This document shows positions 52,857 to 60,378 of a stretch of DNA of 64,000 nucleotides, piece after piece (the stretch's first letter is position 1; each line of letters begins with the position of its first letter). Source of the stretch: Ramlibacter ginsenosidimutans (lineage in GTDB: Bacteria > Pseudomonadota > Gammaproteobacteria > Burkholderiales > Burkholderiaceae_C); contig NZ_JAEPWM010000001.1 of NCBI RefSeq assembly GCF_016654015.1, positions 186,001-250,000 on the forward strand, given 5' to 3'. The translations under genes and the position numbers were made by a program. The notes below the pieces were generated by a model. It was not told the DNA's origin. It searched no databases and saw only the letters and a program-made list of their open reading frames with translations.

Positions 52857-53857
52857 GCGTTCTCCAGGGATGCAAGGCGCGCGCGCACGGCCGCGGCGGC
52901 GTCGGTGTTGACGAAATGTTCGGGCAGTTGTCCCCGCAGCAGCGCCAGGGTCTGCCGCACGGCGATCTCGCCCATGCGGCGCATGCTGTCTTCGGTGATG
53001 CCGGCCAGGTGCGTCGAGAGGATGACGTTGGGCAGCGAGAACAGCGGCGAGGATGTGGGCAGCGGCTGCTGCTCGAACACGTCGAGCGCCGCCCCGGCGA
53101 GCCGTCCGTCCTGCAATGCGGCAGCGAGCGCGGCTTCATCCACCACCGGCCCGCGCGACACGTTCACCAGGAAGGCGCTGCGCTTCATGCGCGCGAGGCG
53201 ATCGGCACTGAGCAGGCCGCGCGTGCTGTCGTTGAGGGGGCACGCCAGCACGACGACATCGGAGCGTGCCAGGAGTTCGTCCAGTCCGCTGGGCGTGACG
53301 AAAGCCGGCATGGGCGCGGTGCTGCGGCGCAGGCCGAGCACGTTCATGCGCAGGCCGTCGGCGCAGATGCGCGCCACTTCCAGGCCGATGGCTCCGAGGC
53401 CGACGATGCCCACGGTGCGACCCCTCGCCTCGATGCTGTCGTCCGCCAGCGCGCGCGCGGGGCTCCAGCCCTGCGTACGCAGCGTCTTGTCGATGCGGTT
53501 CAGCCGGTGGGTCAAGGCGAGCATCTGGCCGACGACGTATTCGGCGACCGAGACGGCATTCGTCCCCGGCACGTTGGCCACCGCGATGCCCAGCTCCGAT
53601 GCGGCTTCCACCGGGATCATGTCCACGCCCGCGCCATGGCGCACTACACCGCGCAGGCGGGGCGCGCCGGCCATCGCCGCGGCCGGCAGCGGGGCCCGCA
53701 CGATGATGACCTCGGCCTCCGCCGCGCAGCGGATCAGCGCGTCCGCATCGGTGGCCGGCGCCACGCGCACTTCCGCGTGCGCGGCGAGCAGCGCGTGCGG
53801 CTCAGGGCGGATGGCATTGGTCAGCATCACCACGGGCCGCTTGCCATGGCCCGTCAT
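52853..53857 (-). CDS. D-isomer-specific 2-hydroxyacid dehydrogenase
   Basis: This 334-residue NAD(P)H-dependent dehydrogenase belongs to the SerA/D-lactate dehydrogenase family. It has the nucleotide motif VGIVGLGAIGLEVARI, the catalytic arginine region AFLVNVSRGPVVDEAALAAA, the glutamate in ALDVFEQQPL and the histidine in ILSTHLAGIT. It would reduce 2-oxo acids or oxidise D-2-hydroxy acids. It is coupled at both ends (ATGA overlaps) to the acyl-CoA synthetase and enolase-superfamily genes. Confidence 0.92.
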   Translation of the reverse strand: MTGHGKRPVVMLTNAIRPEPHALLAAHAEVRVAPATDADALIRCAAEAEVIIVRAPLPAAAMAGAPRLRGVVRHGAGVDMIPVEAASELGIAVANVPGTNAVSVAEYVVGQMLALTHRLNRIDKTLRTQGWSPARALADDSIEARGRTVGIVGLGAIGLEVARICADGLRMNVLGLRRSTAPMPAFVTPSGLDELLARSDVVVLACPLNDSTRGLLSADRLARMKRSAFLVNVSRGPVVDEAALAAALQDGRLAGAALDVFEQQPLPTSSPLFSLPNVILSTHLAGITEDSMRRMGEIAVRQTLALLRGQLPEHFVNTDAAAAVRARLASLENA

Positions 53858-55452
53858 TGCGTGGCTCCGGTGAGTTCGCGCCGGATCACCTTGCCCGACG
53901 CCGTCTTGGGCAGGTGCGGGCGGAACTCGATGCGACGCGGCACCTTGTAGGTGGACATGTTGTCCCGGCACCAGGCGATCAGCGCTTCCTCGGTCAGCGC
54001 GCCGGCAGCGCCGGCCTTCAGCACGACGAAGGCGTGGACGACCTCGCCCTTCGTCGCGTCGCTCACGCCAGCGGCGGCCACCTGTTCGACCTGCGGGTGC
54101 TTCATGAGGATCGCCTCGACGTCCTCGGGGAAGACGCTGTAGCCGGAAACCTTGATCAGCTCCTTGATGCGCCCCAGCCAGGTGAGATAACCATCCGCGT
54201 CCAGCGTGCCGATGTCGCCGGTGTGCACCCAACCGTCGCGCAATGTCTCCAGGGTCTTTTCGGGCTGCCGCCAGTAGCCGCGGAAATTCCCCGGGCTGCG
54301 CAGGAGGATCTCGCCCTGCGCACCGGGCGGCTGCTCACGGCCGCTGGCGGGGTCCACGATCCGGCAATCGACACCCGGCACGATCTTGCCGGCGGCGCCC
54401 CAGCGCACGGCGTCGCGCGGCATCATGGCGTCGAAGGTGTGCGTCTCGGTCAGGCCGTAGCCGGACTCGCTCACCTCGCAGCCGCCGCTGAACGCGGCCC
54501 AGTCGCGCGACATCTGCGGCGTCGCGCGGACGCCGAAGCTGGTCGCCGTCGTGATGCGCAGCGAGGAGAGGTCGAAGCGGCGCGCCGTCTCGAGCTTCAT
54601 CGCCGCCACCAGCATGGGGGCGATGCTTTTCCAGTAGGTCACGCGGTGGCGCTCGATCGACGCCAGCGCCGAGAGCGCGTCGAACCGGTAGTGCAGCACC
54701 AGCGTGCCGCCCGAGAACAGCGGCATGTCGAAGCCGCAGAGCATCCCGGAGATGTGGTACAGCGGCGGGATAGCCAGATGCACGTCGCCGGCGGTGATGC
54801 CCATGAAGCGGACGCTGCCGGCGGTCTTGAACAGCACGTTGCCGTGGGTCAGCATCGCGCCCTTGGGCCGGCCGGTCGTCCCGGAGGTGTAGATCAGCAT
54901 CGCGACGTCGTCGCTCCCGATCGCGGGCGGGGCGGGGCGCGGCAGGGCGTCGGCAGCGGCGATGCGCGCGAGGAAATCCATTTTGCCGTCGGCGATGCCG
55001 CGCGCCGTGCGCATCTCGTCGGGCACGGGGTAAGTGGGCGCGGGCGGCAGCAGGTCCTGGTAGTGCACCAGCAGCACGTCGCCGATGGGAGCCTGTGCCC
55101 GGACGGATTCGACGACCGGGGAGAGGACGTCGGCGGCAATGACCACCTTGGGTTCCAGGTCGCCGAGCTGGTAGGCCAGTTCGTGCGACTTGAAGAGGGG
55201 GCTGCAGGGGCAGGCGATCGCCCCGAGCTTCTGGATGCCGAAGTGGGCAATGATGTACTGCGGGCAGTTCTGCATGAAGAGCGCCACGCGGTCGCCCGCT
55301 TGCACGCCCATGTCCGCCAGCACCGCGGCGCAGCCGTCGATCAGCCGGGCCAGTTCGCCGTAGCCGATCTCGCGGCCGTACCAGACGATCGCCGTCTTGT
55401 CCGGCGTAGCGCGCGCGTGCGCCGCAATGACGTCGTGCAGCGGCTGCGACAT
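53854..55452 (-). CDS. Acyl-CoA synthetase (AMP-dependent, class I)
   Basis: The 532-residue adenylating enzyme activates a carboxylic acid to its CoA thioester. Motifs are MLIYTSGTTGRPKGAMLTHG (P-loop), SESGYGLTETH, HTGDIGTLDADGYLTWLGRI, KELIKVSGYSVFPEDVE and the catalytic lysine near PKTASGKVIRREL. Substrate class cannot be fixed (medium/long-chain or aromatic acid). I chose the ATG at 55452, which overlaps the enoyl-CoA hydratase stop by one base (TGATG). Confidence 0.93.
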   Translation of the reverse strand: MSQPLHDVIAAHARATPDKTAIVWYGREIGYGELARLIDGCAAVLADMGVQAGDRVALFMQNCPQYIIAHFGIQKLGAIACPCSPLFKSHELAYQLGDLEPKVVIAADVLSPVVESVRAQAPIGDVLLVHYQDLLPPAPTYPVPDEMRTARGIADGKMDFLARIAAADALPRPAPPAIGSDDVAMLIYTSGTTGRPKGAMLTHGNVLFKTAGSVRFMGITAGDVHLAIPPLYHISGMLCGFDMPLFSGGTLVLHYRFDALSALASIERHRVTYWKSIAPMLVAAMKLETARRFDLSSLRITTATSFGVRATPQMSRDWAAFSGGCEVSESGYGLTETHTFDAMMPRDAVRWGAAGKIVPGVDCRIVDPASGREQPPGAQGEILLRSPGNFRGYWRQPEKTLETLRDGWVHTGDIGTLDADGYLTWLGRIKELIKVSGYSVFPEDVEAILMKHPQVEQVAAAGVSDATKGEVVHAFVVLKAGAAGALTEEALIAWCRDNMSTYKVPRRIEFRPHLPKTASGKVIRRELTGATQ

Positions 55453-56207
55453 CACCGGTTTCCCTTCAGGCGGGCCGCGAGCACGCGCTGCGGCTCCCCC
55501 GCGGCGTAGCACTCGGCCTGGTAGCGCGCCCCAGCGGCGCAGGCGGCGTCGAAGCCGGCCTGCGTCATCTCGCGGAAGTGCTGCTTGGTCAGGCGAAAAG
55601 CGGTCGGCGGAAGCGCGGCCAGCGCGCGCGCTATCGCTCGCGCCCGCGGCAGCACTTCGGCCTCGTCCACCAGATGCTGGATCACGCCCAACGCGTGCGC
55701 CTGCTCCGCGCCGATCAGGTCGCCACCCAGGGACAGCTCGATGTTCTTCGACAGTCCGAGGTGCAACGTCATCAGGTAGGAGCCGACGATGCTGGCGATG
55801 CCCGCCTTGACTTCAGGCTGTCCGACCTTCACGGCCGGGTGCGCCACGCGGATGTCCGCGCAGAGGGCAAGTTGCCAGCCGGCCCCAGCGGCGGCGCCGT
55901 TGATGGCCGCGACGCAGGGCTTGTCGAGATCGCGCAGGGACTGGTACATGGCGCGCTGGTCCGCCTGCCAGGCAGCCACCTCGTGGACCTGCATGGCGGC
56001 AGCTTCCCGCAGGTCCTGGCCGGCGCAGAAGCTGCGTCCCTGGCCGGTGAGCACGATCGCGCGGACGGCCCCGGACCGGTTGAGGGCCCGCAGCGCCTCG
56101 GTGAGGTCCGCGCGCAGGGCGCCGTTGACGGCATTGCTGGCTTCCGGGCGGTTCAGCGTGACGGTGGCGACATCCTCGTGGATGCTCGTGATGACGGTGG
56201 TACCCAA
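55452..56207 (-). CDS. Enoyl-CoA hydratase/isomerase family protein
   Basis: This 251-residue crotonase-fold protein shows the oxyanion-hole segments SFCAGQDLREAAAM and AAINGAAAGAGWQLALCADI. The second active-site position has Val-Gly-Gln-Pro-Glu-Val-Lys (VGQPEVKAGI); the glutamate is consistent with hydratase or isomerase activity. It is the first gene of the catabolic operon, transcribed away from the LysR gene. The substrate is unknown. Confidence 0.92.
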   Translation of the reverse strand: MGTTVITSIHEDVATVTLNRPEASNAVNGALRADLTEALRALNRSGAVRAIVLTGQGRSFCAGQDLREAAAMQVHEVAAWQADQRAMYQSLRDLDKPCVAAINGAAAGAGWQLALCADIRVAHPAVKVGQPEVKAGIASIVGSYLMTLHLGLSKNIELSLGGDLIGAEQAHALGVIQHLVDEAEVLPRARAIARALAALPPTAFRLTKQHFREMTQAGFDAACAAGARYQAECYAAGEPQRVLAARLKGNR

Positions 56208-56268
56208 TTCAACCCCTGGCCGGCGGCGCTATGCAGGGGGCCAGTGTAGGAAGCGGCGGCCACATCGA

Positions 56269-56283
56269 GAAGTGCGACACTTC
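56269..56283. promoter_or_regulatory. Candidate LysR-type operator
   Basis: A perfect inverted repeat GAAGTG-CGA-CACTTC lies in the 114-bp gap between the divergent enoyl-CoA hydratase and LysR genes. A second palindrome, AATTCGAATT, is at 56302-56311, close to the LysR ATG. This is the usual position for LysR autoregulation and operon activation. Confidence 0.5.
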
Positions 56284-56321
56284 GGATTTCAGATTTCCAC
56301 AAATTCGAATTCCGGAGCTTC

Positions 56322-57251
56322 ATGGACCTGCGCAAATGGCATTGCTTCTGCATGGCGGCCGACCTGGGCAGCCTCTCGCGGGCCGCGCAGGTCCTGGAAC
56401 TGGCGCAGTCGGCGCTCAGCCGGCAGATCACGCTGCTGGAGGCGGAGTGCGGCGGGCCCTTGTTCCACCGCACCGGGCGGGGCGTGGTCCTGACGGAACT
56501 CGGAAGGATGGTGCAGCCGCGGGCGCGCTCGCTGCTGGAGCAATCCGCTCGCCTCGCGGACGACATCCGCGAATCGGCAGGCGTGCCCTCCGGGGTGGTG
56601 AAGCTGGGGGTGCTGCCATCGACCGCGGGCGTTCTCGTCAGCACGGTGTTCGAGCACCTGCGCGGCCGGTTTCCAGGGATCCGGCTGCACGTCACCGAGG
56701 CGTTCACGGGTCAGCTCGATGAGTACCGCAACGCCGGGCGCATCGACGTCTCGGTCGTCAACCGCTACGGTCCACTGGAGCGGCTGGAGGAGCCGCTCGG
56801 AACCTTCGACAACTACCTGGTGGGTCCGGCAGGCGACGCCGTGACGTCCCAGGAAACCATCGACTTCAAGAAGCTCAGCGGCCTGCCACTCGTGCTGCCG
56901 GGCCTGCCGAGCGGCCTGCGCGTGCGCCTGGAGCAGAACGGCCGGAAGGCCGGCATCTCCCTGAACATCGCGCTCGAGGTCGAGGCATTGAACGTGATGA
57001 AGGAAGTCGTCGCCCGCAGCAAGATCTACACGGTGCTGCCGTATTACGCCGTGGCGCAGGAGGTCCAGGGCGGCTCGCTGTCGGTCGCGCGGATCGTCAG
57101 GCCGGTGATGCCGCGCGTGATGTGCCTCGGAGTGACGTCGGCCCGGCCGCTGAGCCTCGCGGGCAAGGAGGTGGTGGCCGCAATCCGCGCCACGAGCCAG
57201 GACCTGATCGCGCAGGGGATCTGGGCGCGGTCGTGCGGCGAAGCTGCTTGA
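56322..57251 (+). CDS. LysR-family transcriptional regulator
   Basis: This 309-residue regulator has an N-terminal winged helix-turn-helix (FCMAADLGSLSRAAQVLELA, QSALSRQITLLEAECGGPLF) and a C-terminal periplasmic-binding-like effector domain. The first residues, MDLRKWHCFCMAA, fit the CbL/NAC-like group that responds to small carboxylates. It is divergent from the catabolic operon and probably activates it on binding a pathway acid. It has a CGGAG ribosome site. A GC-rich hairpin without a T-run (57258-57277) follows the stop. Confidence 0.95.
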   Translation: MDLRKWHCFCMAADLGSLSRAAQVLELAQSALSRQITLLEAECGGPLFHRTGRGVVLTELGRMVQPRARSLLEQSARLADDIRESAGVPSGVVKLGVLPSTAGVLVSTVFEHLRGRFPGIRLHVTEAFTGQLDEYRNAGRIDVSVVNRYGPLERLEEPLGTFDNYLVGPAGDAVTSQETIDFKKLSGLPLVLPGLPSGLRVRLEQNGRKAGISLNIALEVEALNVMKEVVARSKIYTVLPYYAVAQEVQGGSLSVARIVRPVMPRVMCLGVTSARPLSLAGKEVVAAIRATSQDLIAQGIWARSCGEAA

Positions 57252-57323
57252 GCGTCGGGCCGCTGCCCGCAGCGGCCGGGCGCCCCCGGCATGGCCGCCC
57301 ATGAACCTCTTGACTCTCCACAG

Positions 57324-57500
57324 CTAGCGCAGCCTCGCGAGCACCCGGTCCACCATCACACCGCTCTGGCCCAGGTAGTTGTCGGGGTCGCAGAAGCGCT
57401 CAGCGCCGCGCGGTCCACGTGCTTGCGGATCTCCGGGTGCGCGGCCAGCAACTCGATCAGCGGACGCTGCTCGGTCACGGCCTGCCGGCACAGGTCGGGC
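57324..57500 (-). pseudogene. C-terminal remnant of a PcaB / adenylosuccinate-lyase-family gene (frameshifted)
   Basis: Minus-strand translation gives LCRQAVTEQRPLIELLAAHP up to HVDRAAL in one frame, then ERFCDPDNYLGQSGVMVDRV and a stop in another. Together they match the C-terminus of 3-carboxymuconate cycloisomerase or adenylosuccinate-lyase-like proteins. A single missing base near 57410 (CTGAGCGC where CTGGAGCGC would keep frame) explains the shift. Upstream of about 57500 the homology stops, so most of the gene is gone. Confidence 0.65.
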
Positions 57501-57744
57501 AAGCTGAGCATGGACGTCGAGCTGATGATGCAGACGGAGGCTGGCGCACGCGATGCGGGCACGCCGCCTGTGGTGCGCCTGCCTCGTGACGTGTGTCGGG
57601 CCGCAACAGGGCGGCACAAGTCGCGCCTTTCGGGGCCGCCAATCGACCGTTCACGCCGCACGCGCCCGTTTCCGTAACGCTTCGACACCCGCGCACTCGC
57701 CAGGCTCTACACCATCGCGCGTGTCTTTCACCACGAGGAACCCG
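57501..57744. other. Gene-free stretch before the DUF4382 lipoprotein gene
   Basis: No convincing coding sequence, RNA gene or clear promoter is seen. Open frames here have no family resemblance and no ribosome site. It presumably holds the promoter of the gene at 57745. Together with the remnant at 57324-57500 it makes up the 493 bp between the LysR gene and the next CDS. Confidence 0.5.
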
Positions 57745-59019
57745 ATGGACAAGAAGTTGATGAACCGCGGCATTCGTCGCTGGATGCTGGCGCTGACCGG
57801 TGTCGGCGCGGCGGTGCTGCTGGCCGCCTGCGGTGGCGGGGGGAGCAGCAGCAGCGGGCCCACCCCGATGGGCGCACTGCAGATGTCGGTGACCGATGCA
57901 CCTGCGTGCTATGACCACGTGATCGTCAACGTCGCCAAGCTGCGGGTGCACATGAGCGACGACACGAAGACGGGCGATGGGGACCCCGAGTGGCGCGACA
58001 TCGTCCCCGCGAATGCGCCGGTGCAGATCGACCTGGTGAACCTCACCAACGGCGAGCTCAAGGACCTGGGCAACGCCAGCATCCCGGCCGGAACCTATCG
58101 GCAGATCCGGCTGGTGCTCGCCAGCACGGGCAACACCGTCACGCCGGTGGGCGGCACAGCGCAGCCCCTGACCACGCCGAGCGGCCAGGAGAGCGGCCTG
58201 AAGATCAAGGCAGACTTCAGCGTGCTCGCCGACCAGGTCAATGACGTGCTGATGGACTTCGATGCCTGCAAGTCCATCGTGCTGACGGGCAGCGGCAAGT
58301 ACCTGCTCAAGCCGGTGGTGCGCCTGGGCGCGAAGCCCGCGGGTGCGATCCAGGGCTTCGTCACCGGCACGGTGACGTCCAGCACCGTGAACGGCACGAC
58401 CACCACCACGACGACTGGCACGCTGCGCAGCATCAGCGTGTCCGCCCAGCAGAACGGCACCGTGGTCCGCTCCACGATCCCGGATCCGACCGGCAAGTTC
58501 CTGCTGTCCTACCTGCCGGCCGGCACGTACACGGTCGTGGTCACCGGCAGCGGCGTCACCACCTCCGGTACGCTCGACACCACGCGAGGCGCCGCCACGC
58601 GGGTGATCGACAGCGTGCCGGTGGCGGCTTCGACGGTGAGCCTGAATACGAGCACCACCTCGCTCGTGCTCAGCCCGTCGGCTATGAGTACGGTGACTGG
58701 CACCATCACCGCCACCACGAAGGGCGGCAACGACGACCTCGGCGACGATGCCAGGGTCTCGGCGATGCAGACGGTGGGCACGCGCCTGGTGGAAGTGAAC
58801 GGGACGCGCCAGGACGACGACAAGCAGCAGTACAAGCTGAGCCTGCCGCTGGCCGCGCCCGAACTGCAGCTGTTCTCCGCGTCCGGGCTGCCCGCCCCGA
58901 CCGCGGACAGCGCCAACGCGGCGAAGTACACCATCCGCGCGTGGGGCCCCGGCCTCGCGACCAAGGAAACCCCCACGGACCTGAGCGCCGGGCCGCAGGT
59001 GGTCAACTTCAGCTACTGA
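57745..59019 (+). CDS. DUF4382 domain lipoprotein
   Basis: The 424-residue product has a lipoprotein signal with LLAAC (Cys29) followed by a glycine/serine linker. The DUF4382 domain covers about residues 40-190: MGALQMSVTDAPACYDHVIV, then LVNLTNGELKDLGNASIPAG and KPVVRLGAKPAGAIQGFVTG. The C-terminal half is threonine/serine-rich with carboxypeptidase-regulatory-like beta repeats (LLSYLPAGTYTVVVTGSG). It is probably exposed at the cell surface or periplasm; its role is unknown. The ATG has GAGGAA upstream. A strong terminator follows. Confidence 0.87.
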   Translation: MDKKLMNRGIRRWMLALTGVGAAVLLAACGGGGSSSSGPTPMGALQMSVTDAPACYDHVIVNVAKLRVHMSDDTKTGDGDPEWRDIVPANAPVQIDLVNLTNGELKDLGNASIPAGTYRQIRLVLASTGNTVTPVGGTAQPLTTPSGQESGLKIKADFSVLADQVNDVLMDFDACKSIVLTGSGKYLLKPVVRLGAKPAGAIQGFVTGTVTSSTVNGTTTTTTTGTLRSISVSAQQNGTVVRSTIPDPTGKFLLSYLPAGTYTVVVTGSGVTTSGTLDTTRGAATRVIDSVPVAASTVSLNTSTTSLVLSPSAMSTVTGTITATTKGGNDDLGDDARVSAMQTVGTRLVEVNGTRQDDDKQQYKLSLPLAAPELQLFSASGLPAPTADSANAAKYTIRAWGPGLATKETPTDLSAGPQVVNFSY

Positions 59020-59041
59020 CGCGCGGCTTCCCGCGCAAGAA

Positions 59042-59067
59042 GGGCCTGCCGGCTGGCAGGCCCTTTT
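59042..59067 (+). terminator. Terminator between DUF4382 and HiPIP genes
   Basis: A perfect 9-bp stem GGGCCTGCC/GGCAGGCCC with loop GGCT is followed by a T-run. On the minus strand the hairpin is followed by TTCTT, so it may serve both convergent genes. Confidence 0.85.
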
Positions 59068-59111
59068 TCATTGGGCGCCTGCGGTTTCCCGCCAGCGCCG
59101 GCCGGCCCGGA

Positions 59112-59420
59112 CTACGCCTTCTTCGTCCAGGCGCTGCACCAGCCCTCGCCCGCCACCAGCTTGCCCGCGAACAGGGTGCAGGGCGCTGCCGCATCGGTGG
59201 CCTTGCCCTGGTACAGCTGGCAGCCCGAGCACTTCTGGTCGACCGAGTGCTTCGGGAACTTGGCCTTGTCGGCGCGCTTGGTGTCCTCCACGTAGCCCAG
59301 CGCCACGGCTTGCGGGTCCTTTTCGCTGACCTTGGCGGGCTGCGCGTGGGCAGCCCAGGCGCCCAGCGCGGAGCCCGCAGCCGCAACCTGGAGCATGAAC
59401 ACGCGACGATTTCCATTCAT
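59112..59420 (-). CDS. High-potential iron-sulfur protein (HiPIP)
   Basis: This small periplasmic 4Fe-4S electron carrier is 102 residues long. The cluster ligands are Cys64, Cys67, Cys81 and Cys95 (QKCSGCQLYQG, APCTLFAGKLVAGEGWCSAW), the standard HiPIP spacing. It has a Tat-type signal with NRRVFML and cleavage near AHAQ, as expected for a protein folded with its cluster before export. It starts at the ATG at 59420 behind AAGGAG. HiPIPs usually donate to terminal oxidases or photosynthetic reaction centres. Confidence 0.94.
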   Translation of the reverse strand: MNGNRRVFMLQVAAAGSALGAWAAHAQPAKVSEKDPQAVALGYVEDTKRADKAKFPKHSVDQKCSGCQLYQGKATDAAAPCTLFAGKLVAGEGWCSAWTKKA

Positions 59421-59779
59421 GGGAGTTCTCCTTGCAATCGAAGCAGGAATGCTAACGCGCGCAGGCTGCGGATCCGGGCGCATGCGGCGCGGGCACTTGC
59501 GCCGCGTCAAAGCAATGTCACTCGACGGATCATCGCGTTCGCAAGCTGCCGCGGCTGCGGACTTCAGGCGTCTTCGGCGCGGGCGGCGTGCGAGCGTCGC
59601 AACCACGTGTGTCGAGTGCAAGCACAGGTCGGCGCGCCGGTCAATCGGTGCAACGGCGCTGTTGCGGGGATGCGCGGCAGGCGCCAGGCTAGCCGTCCCC
59701 CCTTGCACAACCGCTTTCTATTTGTAAACTCGGTCAAGGCCGGGCTGCCTCCCCTCGCCCGGCGACCACCGGATCACCC
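59421..59779. promoter_or_regulatory. Intergenic region with putative promoter for the 59780 gene
   Basis: The 359 bp between HiPIP and the next gene hold no recognisable gene. At 59703-59708 TTGCAC and at 59725-59730 TAAACT are spaced by 16 bp on the plus strand, a plausible sigma-70 promoter about 50 bp before the ATG at 59780. The rest shows no feature I can name. Confidence 0.4.
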
Positions 59780-60265
59780 ATGTTCAACTGGTCCCCCCTT
59801 TTCGGCCGCAGTGCAGCCCGCCCCCACCCGCGCCGCACGGCTGCAGTGATGAAGCGGCTTCGTACGGAATACGGCGCCCTCGCCGCGAGGCACCTCCAGC
59901 AGATCGGCATCCCCCCGGACTGCGTCGACCTCGACGTGGGCATCACGTCGCACGGCGACGGACGCACCGTGTGCAACGTGAAGATCCGCGTGATCCGCTG
60001 GGACCGCAACACGGGCATCCGCCTGCTGGTCAGCCTGCCGGCGCTGGAAGCCCGGATGCGCAAGGCCGTCGCGAACAGCTCGCTCGCCAGCGCCAGTGAT
60101 TTCGGCGGCATCTGGGTGCATGCCTCGTCCCAGCTGCCGGCGGTGGAGGTCGAACGCGATTCGGAGTGGGCCATCTCCGAACTGCAGGCCTTCGAGACGC
60201 AATCGGCAACGGCGGCCGACCGGCTGCGGCGCGAGATGCGCGCGCCGGCCCGGGCTGCGGCCTGA
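59780..60265 (+). CDS. Hypothetical protein
   Basis: The 161-residue protein is soluble and mixed alpha/beta, with a basic N-terminus. The middle segment reads CVDLDVGITSHGDGRTVCNV and VIRWDRNTGIRLLVSLPALE, and the end is an arginine/alanine-rich helix. No signal peptide or membrane segment is present. I do not recognise the family. It has a plausible promoter and usual codon bias but no strong ribosome site. Confidence 0.65.
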   Translation: MFNWSPLFGRSAARPHPRRTAAVMKRLRTEYGALAARHLQQIGIPPDCVDLDVGITSHGDGRTVCNVKIRVIRWDRNTGIRLLVSLPALEARMRKAVANSSLASASDFGGIWVHASSQLPAVEVERDSEWAISELQAFETQSATAADRLRREMRAPARAAA

Positions 60266-60378
60266 GTCCCGACACGCATCGGTTTCACTCCCTCCCCTTT
60301 GCGATCCGCCGATCCCGAGACTTGAAGATGTAAGGATGGACCCCGTCCGGCCCTGGCCGCCCACCTGAGGAGCCCCGC

